Assembly: GCA_005877565.1 (NCBI GenBank)
Contig: VBOK01000181.1
Coordinates: 1 to 23,286, forward strand
From: Nitrospirota bacterium
GTDB taxonomy: Bacteria; Nitrospirota; Nitrospiria; Nitrospirales; NS-4
Direction: 5' to 3'
DNA: 23,286 bases
Made by a program: the position numbers and the translations under genes. Under the pieces are notes generated by a model. It had not been told where the DNA came from, did not search any database, and saw nothing but the letters and a program-made list of their open reading frames with translations. Shown here one piece after another: positions 1-7,518 of this stretch. The stretch's first letter is position 1, and each line of letters opens with the position of its first letter.

Positions 1-335
1 GGTCGAACATGTCCGGGGAGGTCAAGACCTTCTTCGACAACTGGCAGCTCAAGTTCGGCGTCTTCCCCGAGTTCAAGATGCGCAACAAGGTTGGCGCGGC
101 GTTCGCCACCGGCGGGCAGGTCTCCAGTGGAAAAGAGGTCACGATGCTGACCATCCTGGCGGCGATGCTCGGCAACCAGATGATCGTCGTCAGCGGGGGC
201 GGCGCGTTTGGCGCCAGCGCTACCACCGAAGGGGACTCTCCCGGCATCGATGAGAAGGAATTGGCTGCGGCGCGCGAGTTGGGCAAGCGCGTGGCGGAGG
301 TGACCGCGCTCGTCAAGCGCGGCGCGCGCAAGTAG
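1..335 (+). CDS. Flavodoxin/WrbA-like NAD(P)H-dependent FMN reductase, C-terminal part
   Basis: The reading frame is already open at the window edge, so the N-terminal part, including the FMN phosphate loop, lies upstream. The visible 110 residues begin with an N-M-S-G-E-V-K-x-F-F-D segment, which matches the 'GNM...K.FLD' region of WrbA and related flavodoxin-fold quinone reductases. A K-V-G-A-A-F-A-T-G-G strand and a G-K-E-x-T-x-L-T-I-L segment follow, as in that family. Such enzymes are cytoplasmic and move electrons from NAD(P)H through FMN to quinones or other acceptors. The stop codon is 3 bases before the next gene, a FixC-like flavoprotein, so the two are probably co-transcribed. The family call is firm, but the exact substrate cannot be read from this fragment. 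The internal ATG at position 9 is not the true start. Confidence 0.75.
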   Translation, partial: SNMSGEVKTFFDNWQLKFGVFPEFKMRNKVGAAFATGGQVSSGKEVTMLTILAAMLGNQMIVVSGGGAFGASATTEGDSPGIDEKELAAARELGKRVAEVTALVKRGARK

Positions 336-338
336 GGC

Positions 339-1643
339 ATGCCGGATTCCTTTGATGTCATCGTCGTCGGGGCCGGTCTCGCCGGGTCGGCCTGCGCGCT
401 GATCCTGGCTCGCAACGGTGTTCGGGTGTGCGTCTGCGAGCGGGGCGCCTGGCCCGGTGAGAAGAGCCTCTCGGGCATGATCCTCTACGGCCGCCCGCTG
501 GCGGACCTGATCCCTGCGTTCTGGAAAGACGCACCGGTGGAGCGCGCCATCACCAGGCGACGCTTTTCGGTCCTGTCACGGGACTCGGAAGTGGCCCTGG
601 ACCTCCGCTTCGAGGAGTTCAGCCACGAGCCCCACAACTATACGTTCAGCGTGCTGCGCTCTCGGTTCGATCGGTGGTTCGCCCGGCAAGCGGCGGAAGC
701 TGGCGCGACCGTGTTCACCGAAGCGCTCGTCGAGAATCTGCTCTGGGAAGGGCAGCAGGTGGCCGGGGTTCAGCTCCGTGGAGGTGTGTGCCTGGGGGCC
801 AACGTGGTGGTATCGTGCGAAGGCACGAACGCCTTTCTCGTTGAAAAGGCCGGCCTGCGCGATCCCTATTCACCCCGCAAGGTCGCGGTCGGCGTCAAGG
901 AGGTGCTGGCGTTGTCCCGCGAGGTTCTTCAGGAACGGTTCGGCCTGGAAGGTACTGAGGGCGTCGCCATGGAGTTCTTCGGGCAGTCCGTGAAAGGCCT
1001 CGTCGGGTCTGCCTTCCTGTATACGAACCAGGACACGCTGTCGGTTGGCTTGAGCTGTTCGGTGGAGTCCTTGATCGCGGGGGGGATCCCGCCGGCCGAG
1101 CTGCTCGCCCAGTTCAAGCAGCATCCGTCAGTGCGCCGTTGGGTGCGAGGGGGCGAGCGAGTGGAGTACGGCGCGCAGATGATCCCCGAAGGCGGCTACT
1201 ACGGCATTCCCCTGCTGGTCCGGGACGGATTCATGGTGTGCGGGAGCGCCGCCGGGTTCGTGGGCGGGACGTTCTACCACGAGGGCTCCTCGATGGCGCT
1301 GCTCTCCGGAAGGCTGGCGGCGGAGACCATCCTGGACGCTCGGCGGCAGGGGAATTACACCGCCCGCGTCCTCAAGTCGTACGTGCGGCGTCTCAAGCGG
1401 AGTCCGGTCATCGAGGACCTGCGGGCCCAGCGCCACCTCTCGGCCTGGTGCCACCAGAGCCCGCGCTTCTTCAAAGAGTATCCCGATCTGGCGGTCGAGC
1501 TGCTGCGGGACTACTTCACGCTGTCTGAGAAGTCGAAGGTCGAGACCCATCGGGGCGTCGTGCGGAAGTTCCAGGCGCGCGTGGGATGGATTCGCGGCCT
1601 CTGGGACTTCTGGCGCTTTCGCAAGGTGATGTTCGGGCGCTAG
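339..1643 (+). CDS. FixC-like FAD-dependent oxidoreductase (ETF-quinone oxidoreductase / geranylgeranyl reductase family)
   Basis: The protein has 434 residues, the usual FixC length. It opens with a Rossmann FAD-binding motif, G-A-G-L-A-G at residues 11-16, with the acidic residue E34 closing the strand. The next region, K-S-L-S-G-M-I-L-Y-G-R-P, is typical of FixC. The second FAD contact, with G-F-M-V-C-G-S-A-A-G-F and H-E-G-S-S-M-A, lies near residues 298-328. FixC passes electrons from an electron-transfer flavoprotein to quinone or ferredoxin-type acceptors. Its usual partner FixX, a small ferredoxin, is normally encoded directly downstream, but bases 1644-1855 contain no such gene, and a flavodoxin-like reductase rather than FixB lies upstream. 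The real electron partner is therefore uncertain. The start is ATG only 3 bases after the previous stop, with a weak ribosome site. Confidence 0.8.
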   Translation: MPDSFDVIVVGAGLAGSACALILARNGVRVCVCERGAWPGEKSLSGMILYGRPLADLIPAFWKDAPVERAITRRRFSVLSRDSEVALDLRFEEFSHEPHNYTFSVLRSRFDRWFARQAAEAGATVFTEALVENLLWEGQQVAGVQLRGGVCLGANVVVSCEGTNAFLVEKAGLRDPYSPRKVAVGVKEVLALSREVLQERFGLEGTEGVAMEFFGQSVKGLVGSAFLYTNQDTLSVGLSCSVESLIAGGIPPAELLAQFKQHPSVRRWVRGGERVEYGAQMIPEGGYYGIPLLVRDGFMVCGSAAGFVGGTFYHEGSSMALLSGRLAAETILDARRQGNYTARVLKSYVRRLKRSPVIEDLRAQRHLSAWCHQSPRFFKEYPDLAVELLRDYFTLSEKSKVETHRGVVRKFQARVGWIRGLWDFWRFRKVMFGR

Positions 1644-1855
1644 GCGAGAAGCAGAGCGGGTCTTGTCGCCTGCGGCTGCGGGGTCCTGCCGGCCAGCAGC
1701 CCAGACGTGCTCAGGACGTTTCCCGGTCGCAGCCCCGATGACTCCGGATCACTTCCTTCTGCTCCGCCTGGGCGCCCGCTGGCCGTCACCCCTGCGCCTC
1801 CGGAGACATCGGCACCACCCGCAAGAAAAATCCTCGCCCGCGTTGGCTGGTAGGG

Positions 1856-2170
1856 TTAAGTCAGAGTGGCCTGGAGGGCTTCGATTTTTTTGGTGACTTG
1901 CAGGTCACCTTTCTTGAGGGAGACGGCGTGTCCTTGCTGGCAGACTTCCTTGGCGCGGTTCTTCTTGTCGATCTTGAGAAGTGATTCTGCAAGGGCGAGA
2001 TAGGCGGCCGAGTAGTCTGGCTTGGCCTTGATGCACTGCTCGAGATACTGGGCGGCTTCGGCGAACGAGCCCTCTTCCATCAGAAACTTTCCCAGGCCGA
2101 ACAACGCGACGTCGTCGTTCGGGTCCATCTGAACCAATTTCTTCAGTTGCTCGATCCGCGGGTTCGCCAT
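1856..2170 (-). CDS. Small tetratricopeptide-repeat protein
   Basis: The product has 104 residues and no signal peptide. It contains about two TPR units between residues 20 and 90, seen as alternating helices with the small and aromatic residues typical of the repeat (A-L-F-G-L-G-K-F-L, F-A-E-A-A-x-Y-L, A-Y-L-A-L-A-E-S-L-L). TPR proteins are protein-binding scaffolds and the partner is unknown. The ATG at 2168-2170 was chosen because a clear GGGAGA ribosome site lies about 5 bases before it. The frame stays open upstream to 2275, but that part has no repeat character. The gene is divergent from the histone-deacetylase-family gene and convergent with the FixC-like gene. Confidence 0.75.
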   Translation of the reverse strand: MANPRIEQLKKLVQMDPNDDVALFGLGKFLMEEGSFAEAAQYLEQCIKAKPDYSAAYLALAESLLKIDKKNRAKEVCQQGHAVSLKKGDLQVTKKIEALQATLT

Positions 2171-2264
2171 TGTTTCTCCCTGCTTCTTCGCTGTGAGCCT
2201 CTCGCACTGTAACAATCTCTGCATGCCTTGTCTACCCGTGAGGGGTGTGTTACGCTTTTTTGCT

Positions 2265-3070
2265 ATGGCGCGCACCGGCTTCGTCTATCACCCCGACTAT
2301 CTGGAACACGACATGGGACACACCCATCCGGAGTCTCCGCAGCGGTTGCGCGCGATCGTCGGCCGGCTCGAAGAGACCGGGCTTCTGCCGAGTCTCATCC
2401 GGATCGAGCCTATCTGGCGGCAGGCGGGGCACTGTCGGCGGTAGACGCCATTATGGAGAAGCGAGCGGACAACGCGTTCTGCGCCGTGCGTCCCCCCGGC
2501 CATCACGCCGAGTCCGGCCATGCTATGGGTTTTTGTCTCTTCAACAACGTGGCGATCGCGGCGCGCTACTTTCAGAAGCGGTACGGACTGGAGCGGATCG
2601 CGATCGTGGACTGGGACGTTCACCACGGCAACGGGACCCAGCACGCCTTCTACGACGACCCGACGGTGTTCTTTTTCAGCACGCACCAGTATCCCTGGTA
2701 TCCCGGCACGGGCGGGGCCGACGAGCGCGGCGAGGGGAAGGGCGAAGGCTACACGCTCAACGTGCCGCTCTCGGCCGGGATGGGCGATAAAGAGTACCTC
2801 GACGTGTTCAACCGAATTCTGAGATCGGCGCTCAAGGCTTACCGTCCGGACGCCATCATCATCTCCGCCGGCTTCGACGCGCACCGCGACGATCCGCTGG
2901 CCGGGATGAACCTCACGGCAGAGGGCTACAAGGCGCTGACCCGGGCGGTCAAGGAGATCGCCGCCGAGCACGCGCAGGGACGCGTGCTGTCCTGCCTGGA
3001 GGGCGGCTACAACCTCGCGGCGCTGGCCGCATCCGTAGAAGGGCACCTTCGCGTGTTGCAGGAGGCGTGA
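2265..3070 (+). pseudogene. Histone deacetylase / acetylpolyamine amidohydrolase family gene, broken by an internal frame-shifting deletion
   Basis: The gene starts at ATG 2265 and reads as a normal family N-terminus (V-Y-H-P-D-Y, H-P-E-S-P-Q-R) up to I-E-P at about 2411, then stops at 2442-2444. From 2408 the family sequence resumes in another frame (A-Y-L-A-A-G-G) and runs to the stop at 3070. The second part keeps the catalytic and zinc-binding motifs R-P-P-G-H-H-A, D-W-D-V-H-H-G-N-G-T, S-A-G-F-D-A-H and E-G-G-Y-N. Joining the halves gives about 269 residues, whereas the family usually has about 310, so some 40-50 residues are missing at the junction. Intact members remove acetyl groups from polyamines, acetoin-related substrates or proteins, with zinc as cofactor. 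An ATG at 2453 could start a residual 205-residue product. A sequencing or assembly error is an alternative explanation. The stop overlaps the next gene's GTG start in GTGA. Confidence 0.85.
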
Positions 3071-4386
3071 GCAGTGAGGCGCCGCAGAAGCTGGGATGGG
3101 GACGGACCATTCTCCGGGCTTTTGAGTGGAGCACGGTAGGCATCCTCCTGCTGGCGGCGTGGCTCGTCTATCTCTTCTACAATGAGCTACGGCCCCACGT
3201 CATCTTCGGCTTGAGGGACGATTTCGCCCATGCGATTCCTGTCCAGAAAGTGCCGGCCGGCATTCCCAGCCTGAAAGCCGAGGACTGCGGCCAGTGCCAT
3301 CGCCAGATCTACGAGGAGTGGAAGACCTCCTATCACGCGCAGGCCTACACGGACCCCTTCTTCCGCGCGTACTGGAAGAAGGACGACGAGGTCTGGATCT
3401 GCCTGAACTGCCATACGCCGCTGGCCAACCAGCAGCCGGAATTGATCACCGACATCCCGCGCAATCGGGTTGAGAAGGCTGTCAAGGCGCCGAACCCGGA
3501 CTTCGACCGGGCACTCCAACAGGAAGGCATCACCTGCGCCGGTTGCCACGTGCGCGATGGCGTCATCCTGGGGCCGTTCGACGACTCGGTGGCGCCGCAT
3601 CCGACGCAGTTCGATCCCAAGTTCCGCACCACCGAGATCTGCTACCGCTGTCATCAGGTTCCCAAGGGCCCCCTCCAGTTTTATGATGTCGGACCCTGCG
3701 GGACCTTTCCTGAATACGAGGGTGCGTACTTCACGCAACAGCGGAACATGATTTGCCAGAGCTGCCACATGCCGGAGGTGCAGCGGCCGATGGCGGACGG
3801 CGGGCCGATCCGGCAGGGGCGGAAGCACTTGTGGCGGGGAGGCCACGATCCCGAGCAGATCAAGAGCGCGGTGGCCGTGCAGCTAGCCGCGGACCCGCCG
3901 CAACCGCACCCGGGCCAGCCAACGACCTTCACGCTAACGCTCATCAATGCGGGGGCGGGGCACAAGCTGCCCACCGGCGATCCCGACCGGTACTTCACCG
4001 TGGAGTTTCGGGTGGTCGATCGGACCGGTCGCGTGATGAAAGAGCAGGCGAATTCGATGGGCCGCTGGATTATGTGGCAGCCGGTGATTGTCGACCTCTA
4101 CGACAACCGGCTGCCCCCGCTGGCCAGCCGGGACTACCGATTCAGCTATCGGTTACCGGACTCGGTCGAGGGGCTGAAATTACAGGCGAAGGTCAAGTAT
4201 CATATCCTGACTGACAAGGCGTATCGGAAATTGAAGACCACGTACGGGATGCGTGGGGATCACCCTTACAATTTTACGATCTATGAACGTATGGTTCCCT
4301 TGGATGGACCGCTCTCGGCTGAGATGATATCGTTGGGAAGTATGCGCTCCGCCCCTGAGGGGGCGATCTGTCAGAAGAAAGGTTAA
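3067..4386 (+). CDS. Membrane-anchored five-heme cytochrome c (cytochrome c-554-like)
   Basis: The protein has 439 residues. One transmembrane segment at about 22-39 anchors it, with the bulk expected in the periplasm. Five C-x-x-C-H heme-attachment motifs are visible, at C74-H78, C112-H116, C157-H161, C192-H196 and C230-H234. The first lies in a D-C-G-Q-C-H-x-x-I-Y-x-x-W-x-x-S-x-H-A context like the cytochrome c-554 family of multiheme proteins. The remaining 200 residues have no heme motif and look like a beta-sandwich domain. The role is electron transfer, but donor and acceptor are unknown. The GTG start at 3067 overlaps the stop of the broken deacetylase gene, with an AGGAGG-like site just upstream, so translation was probably coupled to that gene. 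A rhodanese gene follows after 3 bases. Confidence 0.85.
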   Translation: MSSEAPQKLGWGRTILRAFEWSTVGILLLAAWLVYLFYNELRPHVIFGLRDDFAHAIPVQKVPAGIPSLKAEDCGQCHRQIYEEWKTSYHAQAYTDPFFRAYWKKDDEVWICLNCHTPLANQQPELITDIPRNRVEKAVKAPNPDFDRALQQEGITCAGCHVRDGVILGPFDDSVAPHPTQFDPKFRTTEICYRCHQVPKGPLQFYDVGPCGTFPEYEGAYFTQQRNMICQSCHMPEVQRPMADGGPIRQGRKHLWRGGHDPEQIKSAVAVQLAADPPQPHPGQPTTFTLTLINAGAGHKLPTGDPDRYFTVEFRVVDRTGRVMKEQANSMGRWIMWQPVIVDLYDNRLPPLASRDYRFSYRLPDSVEGLKLQAKVKYHILTDKAYRKLKTTYGMRGDHPYNFTIYERMVPLDGPLSAEMISLGSMRSAPEGAICQKKG

Positions 4387-4389
4387 GTC

Positions 4390-5274
4390 ATGCATCCGAT
4401 GCTGGTGACGACGGAAGAACTCGACGCCATGCTCGACCGTGACGACGTGGTAGTTGTGGATGTCCGGTCCAAGATGGCGTTCATGGCGAGCGGGCACATC
4501 CCGCGCGCGGTGGTGGCGACGTGGCATGACTTCAGCGATCCGAACTCGGCGATCAAGGGGATCCTGGATCCCGACATCGCCTGCCTGGAGAAGAAACTGG
4601 GCGCGCTGGGCATCAGCAACGATCGCCAGGTGGTGGTCTACTCCAACCCCTTCGACAACTGGGGTGACGAAGGGCGGATGTACTGGATGCTCAAATACCT
4701 GGGGCATCCGAACGTCCGCGTCCTGGATGGGGGGTGGATCAGGTGGTCCGCCGAGATGCGGCGCTTCGAGTGCGGGCCGGACAAGCCTCGTCCGGCCGTT
4801 TTCAAGGCCAATGTGGATCCGTCGCTGATCACCAACAAGGCCGAAGTGCGCAGGCTGGTCGAGGGGCCCCATCCGGACACCACCCTGGCCGACGCCCGGT
4901 CGACCGAAGAATACAACGGGGCGTTCCAGCAGGGAATCGCCCGGGGCGGCCACATCCCCTCCGCCGTGAATGTGCCCTGGAATCAGTTCTGCAACCCCGA
5001 CGGGACCGTCAAGCCAGTGGACGCGATCCACGCCATTCTGGAGAAGCAGGGCGTCGCGCCCGGGAAAGAGGTCGTGTGCTACTGCACGGGCGGGGTCCGC
5101 TCGGCCTGGCTCTACTTCATCCTGAAGCTGGCCGGCTACGAAAAAGTGAGGAACTATCCGGGCTCGTGGTGGGAATGGGGGAATGATTACACCCTCCCGG
5201 TGGTGAACCTCAAGGAACAGCAGCGGCCTCCGATCCAGCGCACCATGCCCAACAAACCGCCCACCGTCCATTAA
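4390..5274 (+). CDS. Sulfurtransferase with two rhodanese domains
   Basis: This 294-residue protein has two tandem rhodanese domains, about residues 7-125 and 145-270, as in thiosulfate/3-mercaptopyruvate sulfurtransferases. The second domain carries the active loop C-T-G-G-V-R with the persulfide-forming cysteine at C232. The first domain has no cysteine at the matching position (Y-S-N-P-F-D-N), which is the normal inactive partner domain. No signal peptide is seen, so it is probably cytoplasmic. It would move sulfur from thiosulfate or a related donor to cyanide or cellular thiols; the natural substrate cannot be read from the sequence. It starts 3 bases after the cytochrome gene with an AGAAAGG ribosome site, so the two are almost certainly one transcript. 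Confidence 0.88.
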   Translation: MHPMLVTTEELDAMLDRDDVVVVDVRSKMAFMASGHIPRAVVATWHDFSDPNSAIKGILDPDIACLEKKLGALGISNDRQVVVYSNPFDNWGDEGRMYWMLKYLGHPNVRVLDGGWIRWSAEMRRFECGPDKPRPAVFKANVDPSLITNKAEVRRLVEGPHPDTTLADARSTEEYNGAFQQGIARGGHIPSAVNVPWNQFCNPDGTVKPVDAIHAILEKQGVAPGKEVVCYCTGGVRSAWLYFILKLAGYEKVRNYPGSWWEWGNDYTLPVVNLKEQQRPPIQRTMPNKPPTVH

Positions 5275-5299
5275 CGAGGGGTGCACGCTCCTTCCATCG

Positions 5300-6936
5300 A
5301 TGCGCTTCCAGGATCTCGTCACGATCTTCGAACGGCTTGAGGCCACCACCAAGCGTCTTGAGATGTTCGAGATCCTGGCCGAGCTCTTCCGCCAGACTAC
5401 CCCGGACGAGATCGCTCCGATCATCTACATGAGCCAGGGCAACCTCCTGCCGGCGTTCCACGGCTTGGAGCTCGGCATGTCCGAGAAGCTCCTGACCAGG
5501 GCCCTGGCCCAGGCGACCCAGCGCGCGCCCGAGGACGTGCTCGCCCATTTCAAACGTACCGGCGACCTGGGCACGACGGCCGAGGCGCTCCTGGCCGGGC
5601 GGGCCGGAGCGGGGCTGACGGTGGCCCGGGTGTACGACGAGTTGCTGCGCATCGCCCGCACGAGTGGGGAAGGCTCGGTCGAGAAAAAGCTATGCAATCT
5701 GTCGGACCTCCTCTCGCTCGCCTCGCCAATCGAGGCCAAGTACATCGCGCGGTTCGTCCTTGGGCGGCTTCGCTTGGGCGTGGGCGATGCGACTGTCCTG
5801 GAAGCGCTGGCGCTCGCCAAGCTGGGGAGCCGCGAGTTCAAGCCCGACCTCGAACGCGCCTACAACCTCTGCTCTGACCTCGGTCGTATCGGCGAGGTGG
5901 CGAGCAAGGGAGGGCGGGAGGCTATCGCCAAGATCGCCGCACAGGTGGGCTATCCGATCCGCATGGCCCTCAGCGAGCGGGTCCCAGGTCCCGAGGAGAT
6001 CATCGCAAAGATCGGCCGTTGTGCCGTCGAACCGAAGCTGGACGGCTTTCGCTGCCAGATTCACAAGGACGGCGAGCGGATCGAGATCTTCTCCCGCAAC
6101 CTGGAGCGCACGACGTCGATGTTTCCCGACCTCGTCGAAGCATCCAACGCAAGCGCAAGCATGGGGTGGAGGACTACGCCAAGGAGTTCCCGCTGAAGTT
6201 GTTCGGGTTCGATCTCTTGTACGTGGACGGTGAGGATTGGACGCCGCGGCCGTATCGCGAGCGCCGGGCGGAGCTCGTGGCCCGCATTGCGAAGGACACG
6301 GTCATCGAGCCGGCCGAGATGGAGGAGACCGACAACGCGGCGCGGCTGCGGGCGATCTTCGAGTCCGCCGTCGCACGCGGGCTTGAAGGCATCATGGCCA
6401 AACGGCCGGACTCGCCTTACACGGCAGGCGCGCGAAACTTTAATTGGATCAAACTCAAGCGGAGCTACAAGGGTGAGCTGTCTGATACGGTGGACCTCTG
6501 CCTGGTCGGGTACTTCCGCGGCGGCGGGAAGCGGGCCCGGTTCGGCATCGGGGCCGTTCTGGCTGCGGCTTACGATCCCGCGGCGGACAGCTTCAAGACC
6601 GTCAGCCGGATCGGGACCGGCTTCTCCGATGAGGAATGGGTGCAGCTGCGGGAGCGGCTGGACGAAGTCGCAGCCGGGCACAAACCGGCCCGGGTGGATT
6701 CGAAGATGGAGCCGGACGTGTGGGTCCAGCCTACGTACGTCGTCACCGTGGCGGCGGACGAGATCACTCGCAGCCCTCTGCATACGTGCGGAGCCGATGC
6801 CGAGGGGATCGGCTACGCGTTACGCTTCCCGCGGGTCCAGGGGTTTCTCCGCGCGGACAAAAATCCGGAGGACGCCAATACGGTGCAGGACATCATCGCC
6901 ATGTACGAGCAACAGCGGCGGGTGAAACTGGAATGA
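5300..6936 (+). pseudogene. lig: Archaeal-type ATP-dependent DNA ligase, broken by an internal frame-shifting deletion
   Basis: The first frame (5300 to about 6142) encodes the N-terminal DNA-binding domain and the nucleotidyl-transfer motif E-P-K-L-D-G-F-R, whose lysine K246 would take up AMP. It then runs out of homology after F-P-D-L-V-E-A and stops at 6194-6196. A second frame takes over at about 6142 with I-Q-R-K-R-K-H-G-V-E-D and carries F-D-L-L-Y-V-D-G (motif IIIa), E-G-I-M-A-K-R (motif IV), W-I-K-L-K (motif V) and the OB-fold domain to the stop at 6936. The segment that should hold motif III (E-G-E) is absent. The joined product is about 545 residues against roughly 580-590 in the family, so about 35-40 residues are lost. 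Intact enzymes seal DNA nicks using ATP. As read, neither half is a complete ligase. An assembly error is possible. Confidence 0.87.
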
Positions 6937-6958
6937 ATCCGGCGTTATTTCAGACACC

Positions 6959-6988
6959 TTGACACCGGAAAAATACACGTGTTAGGTT
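6959..6988 (+). promoter_or_regulatory. Possible sigma-70 promoter for smbP
   Basis: A perfect TTGACA (6959-6964) is followed after 18 bases by TAGGTT (6983-6988), which matches three of six -10 positions including the first two and last T. It lies about 95 bases before the smbP start and right after the ligase stop. The -35 is convincing but the -10 is weak. Confidence 0.4.
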
Positions 6989-7069
6989 GGCTTCCAACTC
7001 GTCGAAACGAGGACTTGGAACGACGGAACGGCAATGAGTCATCAGTGGTGAACGCGGCTAACGTTCAAA

Positions 7070-7076
7070 AGGAGGT
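7070..7076 (+). promoter_or_regulatory. Strong ribosome binding site for smbP
   Basis: AGGAGGT lies 7 bases before the ATG at 7084 and supports that start over the upstream in-frame codons. It suggests high translation of smbP. Confidence 0.8.
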
Positions 7077-7083
7077 ATGGGTC

Positions 7084-7425
7084 ATGATGCGTAATTTTGT
7101 AGTTGTTGTGCTGCTCCTGGGTGCTCTGGCGTTCGTTGTGAATGGGGTCTCCTGGGCCGCCATGTCGCACGCGGCTGAAGCGGTCGAGCACACCGAAGAA
7201 GCCATCTCGCACGGCAAGCAGGGCCACGCGGATGCTCTCTTGAAGCATGCCGAGGCGGCGTTGAAGCACGCCGAGGCGGCGCAAAAAGAAAAAGCCAACA
7301 TGCACATGGAGGAGGGCATCAAGCATCTGAAAGGGGCTATTGCTGAGGGCAAGAAGGGCGATGCGGCCGGCGGCGTGAAGCATGCCGAAGAGGCGCTGAT
7401 GCACATCCATGAGGCGGCGAAGTAA
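7084..7425 (+). CDS. smbP: SmbP-like small metal-binding periplasmic protein
   Basis: The precursor has 113 residues. Residues 1-25 form a signal peptide with a hydrophobic V/L/A core and a likely cut after S-W-A, which sends the protein to the periplasm. The 88-residue mature chain is almost entirely helix-forming and carries 11 histidines in repeated H-A-E-A-A / K-H-A-E-x-A units; it has no cysteine or aromatic core. This matches SmbP of the ammonia oxidiser Nitrosomonas europaea, a four-helix protein that binds several copper or other divalent ions. The role inferred here is metal buffering or delivery in the periplasm. The gene stands alone, with a possible TTGACA promoter upstream, a strong ribosome site and a hairpin terminator downstream. 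A second ATG follows directly at 7087. Confidence 0.88.
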   Translation: MMRNFVVVVLLLGALAFVVNGVSWAAMSHAAEAVEHTEEAISHGKQGHADALLKHAEAALKHAEAAQKEKANMHMEEGIKHLKGAIAEGKKGDAAGGVKHAEEALMHIHEAAK

Positions 7426-7457
7426 GCGTCCTCGCATCCTGACGAAAAGGAAGAGGT

Positions 7458-7497
7458 GAACGGGCAGGGGGTGTGCTCTCTGCCCGTTCGTGTTTGT
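7458..7497 (+). terminator. Hairpin terminator after smbP
   Basis: A perfect 10-bp inverted repeat (GAACGGGCAG at 7458-7467 and CTGCCCGTTC at 7480-7489) encloses a 12-base loop and is followed by a short, T-rich GTGTTTGTG. The stem is strong, but the T run is imperfect, so termination may be partial. Confidence 0.65.
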
Positions 7498-7518
7498 GCA
7501 TCCTGAAAGAATACTCAT

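Noticed and set aside
1663..1896. A 77-codon plus-strand frame after the FixC-like gene
   Set aside because: No start signal or family resemblance, and it runs antisense into the TPR gene. I see no ferredoxin cysteine motif in it. The gap 1644-1855 otherwise shows no convincing terminator.
2228..2256. Possible promoter TTGTCT-17-TACGCT before the deacetylase gene
   Set aside because: Only 4 of 6 and 3 of 6 matches, and it would give an almost leaderless transcript; too weak to list.
2228..2407. A TTG-initiated start at 2228 for the second deacetylase frame
   Set aside because: The translated segment before 2408 has no deacetylase similarity, while ATG 2265 in the other frame gives the conserved N-terminus.
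4180..5424. A 414-codon minus-strand frame opposite the rhodanese gene
   Set aside because: Antisense to a conserved gene; the composition (H, R, P, D-rich) is typical of shadow frames and no family is recognised.
2265..6936. Programmed ribosomal frameshifting to explain the deacetylase and ligase breaks
   Set aside because: Both junctions also lack conserved protein sequence, and neither has a slippery run followed by a clear structure; deletion explains the data better.
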